A DNA stretch of 64,000 nt from Marinoscillum furvescens DSM 4134 (GTDB lineage Bacteria > Bacteroidota > Bacteroidia > Cytophagales > Cyclobacteriaceae), in the NCBI RefSeq assembly GCF_003386095.1, contig NZ_QREG01000025.1, positions 1 through 64,000 of the forward strand, read 5' to 3'. This document shows, piece by piece, positions 60,333-64,000 of this stretch. The notes beneath the pieces were generated by a model that was given only the letters and a program-made list of their open reading frames with translations, was not told where the DNA came from and did no database searches. Both the position numbers and the translations under genes were made by a program. Positions within the stretch are counted from its first letter, which is position 1. The number at the start of each line of letters is the position of its first letter.

Positions 60333-61598
60333 ATGCACATTTTTGACCTTATTGCATTATTGATTTGCCTTTCGGGGCTATTCATTTTTCTCAATACATT
60401 TTACCTGAAGTTACCCTCTTCAGTTGGATTGATGATTCTTACGCTGTTGCTGTCTGTTTTGGTAATAGTGATCGGACATCTGGTGCCGGCACTCGATTTG
60501 GCTACACATGTAAAATCTTTTGACTTTAGAGAAGTGCTAAATCAGTTGGTGATTAGCGTGATTTTATTTGCTGGTGCCCTTAATATGGATATCAGCAAGC
60601 TTGGTCAGCAAAAGTGGCCAGTAATAGTGCTTTCTATTCTGGGAGCCATTATTTCCACTCTGGTCATTGGAACGGTACTTTACTTTTTGCTGAATTGGCT
60701 GTCCATTTCCATTAGCTACATGTATTCGTTGGTTTTTGGAGCTGTCATTTCTTCTACAGACCCGATTTCCTCTACCAATACCACCAAGCGGTTTTCGCTT
60801 CCCGAAAGTCTGGAATTGAAGATCGAAGGAGAATCACTGTTCAATGGCGCTTTTTCGGTGGTGCTGGCTTTTGTGTTGTATCACATAGCTATAGTGGCAG
60901 AGGCACAGACCCTTACGGTATTTGAAGTGATAGAAATTGTAGCCTGGGAAATTGTTGGAGGAGTTTCGATTGGTCTATTTATGGGATACCTGGGGTATTC
61001 CTTGCTCAAGTATATTGATAATGACGATGTACATATTGAAGTCCTGATCACCATAGCTTTGGTGATGGTAGGCTCGTTTATTTCAGGCTATTTTAGTATT
61101 TACTCCAAGATGGTCTCTTTGATCATGGGACTACTGATAGGCAACCTGGGAAGGAGGGGACTTTCTTCTTCTTCATCCAATGCGGATGGCTCTGTTGGAG
61201 TTTATGTATACAAATTTTGGAATCTGCTGGAGCAAACCATGGCAGTGATGCTTTTTGTACTCATGGGGCTGGAAATGCTCGTGCTAGACTGGCGAATGGA
61301 TTATTTCGCTGCAGGATTTCTGGCTGTAAATGTAGTCCTGCTTGGGAGGTGGTTGAGTATTCTAATCCCGATCAAAATCATGTCGGGAAAACGAACCTTT
61401 CATCAGGGGACCGTTTCTCTGATGACCTGGGGAGCATTTAGAGGAGGCTTGCCTATAGCGCTGATTCTGGCACTTCAGGATTTCCCTGGGAAAGAGCTTC
61501 TCATCACCATGACTTATGTAGTGGTCGTTTGCTCTATTCTCTTTCAGGGATTCACCTTACCTATATTAATGCGGGAGCGTTTTGCTCGTGAGGCATAA
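60333..61598 (+). CDS. CPA1-type sodium/proton antiporter
   Basis: The 421-residue protein has about 12 membrane helices and matches the NhaP/CPA1 family: VLNQLVISVILFAGALNMD, STDPISSTNTTKR (TDP at 142-144) and IEGESLFNG followed by AFSVVLAF. At the second motif (171-172) the family normally has Asn-Asp, but here the Asp is Gly172. It ends in RERFAREA. It would exchange protons for sodium or potassium, if functional. Single-gene unit facing the helicase. Confidence 0.88.
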   Translation: MHIFDLIALLICLSGLFIFLNTFYLKLPSSVGLMILTLLLSVLVIVIGHLVPALDLATHVKSFDFREVLNQLVISVILFAGALNMDISKLGQQKWPVIVLSILGAIISTLVIGTVLYFLLNWLSISISYMYSLVFGAVISSTDPISSTNTTKRFSLPESLELKIEGESLFNGAFSVVLAFVLYHIAIVAEAQTLTVFEVIEIVAWEIVGGVSIGLFMGYLGYSLLKYIDNDDVHIEVLITIALVMVGSFISGYFSIYSKMVSLIMGLLIGNLGRRGLSSSSSNADGSVGVYVYKFWNLLEQTMAVMLFVLMGLEMLVLDWRMDYFAAGFLAVNVVLLGRWLSILIPIKIMSGKRTFHQGTVSLMTWGAFRGGLPIALILALQDFPGKELLITMTYVVVVCSILFQGFTLPILMRERFAREA

Positions 61599-61603
61599 CA
61601 TAA

Positions 61604-61635
61604 GAAAAAACAGGGCGCTATTTTTTACGGCGCCC
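61604..61635 (-). terminator. Terminator overlapping the helicase stop codon
   Basis: GGGCGC (61613-61618) pairs with GCGCCC (61630-61635) across an 11-base loop, and on the minus strand a T run (61604-61610) follows. The stem includes the end of the helicase coding region. Confidence 0.75.
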
Positions 61636-62832
61636 TTTACCATTTCCATTTCTACGTCCGCCTCCACCTCTGCGCATTGGTTTAGGGTTATAGGCAGGAC
61701 CTTCTCCGATGTGTGCAGGTACTTTGGCTTTTGGCACAGGTTTACCTAGTAGCTCTTCAATGACCAAAAACTTCGATTGTTCTTTTTCATTGACAAAAGT
61801 AAAGGCTGCTCCTTTGGATGCTGCTCGGGCAGTCCGACCTATTCGGTGGATGTAGTCTTCACCGTCGTTAGGCACGTCATAGTTGATCACTATGTCTATG
61901 TCTTCTACGTCGATACCTCTGGCCAAAATGTCTGTGGCTACTAGTACCGTGAGCTTTCTACTCTTGAATCGGCTAAGTACTTCTTCACGTGTTTTTTGAT
62001 CCAAATCGGAGTGAATCTCTTCCACTGAAAGCTCAGCCTTCTTGAGTTCTTTGGTAAGCCTTTTGGCACTGTCTTTTGTAGAACAAAACACAATGACGCT
62101 ACGGAGCCAGTCTGCCTTCAGTATGTGCTTGACCAGTTCAATTTTCTGTCCGTCATAGACAACAAAGGCTGCCTGCACAATTTTCTCATTAGGCTTGGAG
62201 ATCGCGATATTGATCTCTTCCGGGTCTTGCAGGATGTTCTTGGCCAGCGCTCGTATTTTAGTGGGCATAGTGGCCGAAAACAGCAAAGTCTGTCGCTCCT
62301 TTGGCAGGTAGCCGATGATCTTGGTAATGTCTTCATTGAAGCCCATGTCCAGCATACGGTCTGCCTCATCAAGTATCAGGTACTTGAGCTTTTCCACCTT
62401 TACATACTTCATGTTGAGGTGAGCTATGAGCCGTCCAGGTGTACCTATGATGATGTCGGCACCTTCTGTGAGTGCTTTCTTTTCCCGATCAAAGGACTGA
62501 CCATCACCACCTCCATACACGGCAAGTGAGCTGACAGAAGTATAGTAGGAGAGTCCTTCTAGCTGCTGATCTATTTGCACTGCCAGTTCTCTGGTAGGCA
62601 CTATGATGAGCGCTTTGATGTTGTCATCCTCTGGTTCTTCCAGGATTTTGTGAATGATCGGAAGCAGGAATGCCGCAGTTTTACCAGTTCCGGTTTGGGC
62701 TGCGGCAATAAGATCCTTAGCTTCTAAAATTTTTGGTATGGTTGCTTCCTGGACAGGTGTTGCATTTTCAAATCCAATCGCCTCTATTCCTTCAAGCAAT
62801 TTTGGATTCAGATTTAGTTCTGAAAATTTCAA
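61618..62832 (-). CDS. DEAD-box RNA helicase
   Basis: The 404-residue helicase has the full motif set: Q motif (GFENATPVQEATIP), AAQTGTGKTAAF, PTRELAVQ, DEADRMLDMGF, SAT, and HRIGRTARA, then a Gly/Arg-rich basic tail (RRGGGGRRNGNGKGRRKK). The start is a TTG at 62832, since the conserved N-terminus KFSELNLNPKLLEGIEAIGF begins there and no ATG lies upstream in frame. It probably unwinds RNA during ribosome assembly or mRNA decay at low temperature. Confidence 0.93.
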   Translation of the reverse strand: MKFSELNLNPKLLEGIEAIGFENATPVQEATIPKILEAKDLIAAAQTGTGKTAAFLLPIIHKILEEPEDDNIKALIIVPTRELAVQIDQQLEGLSYYTSVSSLAVYGGGDGQSFDREKKALTEGADIIIGTPGRLIAHLNMKYVKVEKLKYLILDEADRMLDMGFNEDITKIIGYLPKERQTLLFSATMPTKIRALAKNILQDPEEINIAISKPNEKIVQAAFVVYDGQKIELVKHILKADWLRSVIVFCSTKDSAKRLTKELKKAELSVEEIHSDLDQKTREEVLSRFKSRKLTVLVATDILARGIDVEDIDIVINYDVPNDGEDYIHRIGRTARAASKGAAFTFVNEKEQSKFLVIEELLGKPVPKAKVPAHIGEGPAYNPKPMRRGGGGRRNGNGKGRRKK

Positions 62833-62886
62833 ATGAATCGTCTTTTTATTGGCGTAAATTAACGAAACTGATCGAGAGTTGTGAAC

Positions 62887-63270
62887 TTAGAATCGTTGAA
62901 TTCTATTTCGTCGGCTGATAAGTGGTTTTTCTGTCTTGCATGGAATGCCAAAGAGCTCTAACATAACCTTAGCCGCACTCCTGATCATGATGTTTCCAGA
63001 AATAGTGGTCACTCTGCTAATACGATGTTTATGAATGGCCATGTATTTATACCACTCGCGGCGGGCAGAAATCTCAAACCCCGTCATTTCTGTGCAATCC
63101 CATATAAACTGGTAAGTACATTCCGGATGCTTGTTGAGTTCTTCATTCCAAACTTTGGTCCCGGCAATAGCGGCTTGCTCTGTGAATTTGTTTCGAAATG
63201 TGAAACGTAAACAAGGTTGGTCTCGAGTCTCAATCTTCTGGATTGAAATCTCAGGAAGTTGAATTAACAT
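62887..63270 (-). CDS. STAS/SpoIIAA-like protein
   Basis: The 127-residue protein has the alternating strand-helix layout of STAS or SpoIIAA-like domains: LRFTFRNKF, TYQFIWDCTEMTGFEISARREWYKYM, VTTISGNIMIRSAAKVMLELFGIPCKTEKPL. The segment with Ser-Gly-Asn follows the position often phosphorylated in anti-anti-sigma factors, but the match is weak. Its start is 12 bases after a 53-residue ORF, suggesting a two-gene operon. Confidence 0.55.
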   Translation of the reverse strand: MLIQLPEISIQKIETRDQPCLRFTFRNKFTEQAAIAGTKVWNEELNKHPECTYQFIWDCTEMTGFEISARREWYKYMAIHKHRISRVTTISGNIMIRSAAKVMLELFGIPCKTEKPLISRRNRIQRF

Positions 63271-63282
63271 AGCTTTCTTAAT

Positions 63283-63444
63283 TTATGTGAGTCGGGACCA
63301 AACTATTGATAAACTTCCCGGACCAGTTTTATGTTCGCCGAGTACAGGAGAATTCTCGATCAGTTGTTCGGTAGAAAATTTTTGCAGGTGGTAAGGGCAT
63401 AGTTGTAGAGTGATTTCTTGTTGTCTATCCTTGATTGGTTTCAT
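63283..63444 (-). CDS. Short gene upstream of the STAS-like protein, 53 residues
   Basis: A clear open frame from ATG 63444 to TAA 63283-63285 gives a 53-residue peptide (MKPIKDRQQEITLQLCPY..., ending SIVWSRLT). It has no signal peptide or membrane helix. The tight 12-base gap to the STAS-like gene is evidence for a real, co-expressed protein; no family is recognised. The 210 bases upstream (63445-63654) show nothing definite. Confidence 0.45.
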   Translation of the reverse strand: MKPIKDRQQEITLQLCPYHLQKFSTEQLIENSPVLGEHKTGPGSLSIVWSRLT

Positions 63445-63654
63445 TTTTTGACCTAATTACACACCTAACTTCTTAATGATTTTAGTGATGTAGTCTTGTA
63501 TGCCTTTGTAAGCGCTGTGAGCATTTGCAAGTGGCGATTGAGCAGTTTCTTCCGGTATTACTGCTATTCACGTGATGTATTATTGATGTGGTGATAAAAT
63601 TTCATTCAAATCCTTAAAAAATGATATTACCTCATAACCAATTCCTAAAAAACT

Positions 63655-64000
63655 ATGAAGATTAAGAATTTACTAATTATTGTGGCGGTGTGTATTCATC
63701 ATATTGTCGTAGCTCAATGTCCAAATGTTGTTTGGAGTGATGAGTTTAGCGGTTCTTCTTTGGACCTTACCAAATGGAACTATCAAATTGGAGATGGCTG
63801 TGCTGAAGGTATATGTGGATGGGGCAATAATGAATTGCAAAGTTATCAAGAAGCAAATGTGACTGTAGCCAATGGCTTACTGAGTATTACTGCAAAAAAA
63901 GAGCGTGTTAAGGGCAGTCAATACACATCAGGTAGAATTAACACCAAATCGAAGGGAGATTTTACCTATGGTCGATTTGAAGCACGCATCAAACTTCCTG
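63655..64000 (+). CDS. GH16 family beta-glucanase (laminarinase-like), 5' part
   Basis: The 115 visible codons encode a signal peptide (MKIKNLLIIVAVCIHHIVVA) and the start of a GH16 domain: VVWSDEFSGSSLDLTKWNYQ, GWGNNELQSY, LLSITAKKE and SGRINTKSKGDFTYGRFEARIKLP. The catalytic E-x-D-x-x-E region lies beyond the window. Substrate is probably a beta-1,3- or mixed-linkage glucan such as laminarin, typical of marine Bacteroidota. The gene may start a second polysaccharide-use unit. Confidence 0.9.
   Translation, partial: MKIKNLLIIVAVCIHHIVVAQCPNVVWSDEFSGSSLDLTKWNYQIGDGCAEGICGWGNNELQSYQEANVTVANGLLSITAKKERVKGSQYTSGRINTKSKGDFTYGRFEARIKLP

Noticed and set aside
1-64000. tRNA, rRNA, CRISPR or mobile element
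   Set aside because: Reading by eye showed no CCA-ended cloverleafs, no rRNA motifs, no regularly spaced direct repeats and no transposase; a tRNA search would settle the first point.

Overview
The window looks like a stretch of chromosome from a Bacteroidota bacterium, most likely a free-living, probably marine member of the Cytophagales. Evidence: promoters fit the Bacteroidota pattern (TTTG, about 19 bases, TAnnTTTG); two proteins end in type IX secretion (T9SS) sorting domains, and the T9SS gene porD is present; the tgt and sirtuin genes lack the usual zinc cysteines; and there is no Shine-Dalgarno habit. I saw no rRNA, tRNA, insertion sequence, CRISPR array or phage gene.

Layout. Positions 1-12.9 kb: the end of an unknown gene, a SiaC-like small regulator and a giant (about 3,900 residue) secreted calcium-repeat protein with a T9SS tail. 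13-17.3 kb: a sirtuin, a four-gene operon (LolA-like, secreted YidD-like, two related TPR/membrane proteins) and two small envelope proteins. 17.4-24.3 kb: a minus-strand operon (glycosyltransferase, sigma factor, rsmG, PLP decarboxylase) back to back with tgt-lptG-EamA transporter. 24.3-30 kb: YbjQ protein, sterol-desaturase-like oxygenase, ispE, fabI, and a GMC dehydrogenase with its small subunit. 30.1-37 kb: a conserved minus-strand run lptA-like, bamD, rpoZ, coaBC, porD, a 72-residue orphan and recN. 37-42.7 kb: tilS with a cyclic-nucleotide-binding protein, mdh, ppk1 and a DUF985 cupin.

Positions 44.2-60.1 kb hold the most distinctive block, apparently a sugar-oxidation locus: an MFS transporter, two Gfo/Idh/MocA oxidoreductases, a TIM-barrel isomerase, a 1213-residue lipoprotein fusing cytochrome c, PA14, a beta-propeller and a DUF1080 (3-keto-glycoside hydrolase/lyase) domain, an 865-residue GSDH-type sugar dehydrogenase carrying its own matching cytochrome c, a Tat-exported TIM-barrel isomerase, a TonB-dependent receptor without SusD, and a third, secreted Gfo/Idh/MocA enzyme. 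The gene set suggests that a glycoside is oxidised at the cell surface or in the periplasm, cleaved as a 3-keto sugar, imported and processed. This is inference from families and gene order.

The right end carries a CPA1-type antiporter with an unusual active-site motif, a DEAD-box helicase, a small two-gene STAS-like operon and the start of a GH16 glucanase. No gene-free stretch exceeds about 350 bases. Start codons were moved from TTG-extended frames to internal ATGs where promoter, signal peptide or family N-terminus supported it.
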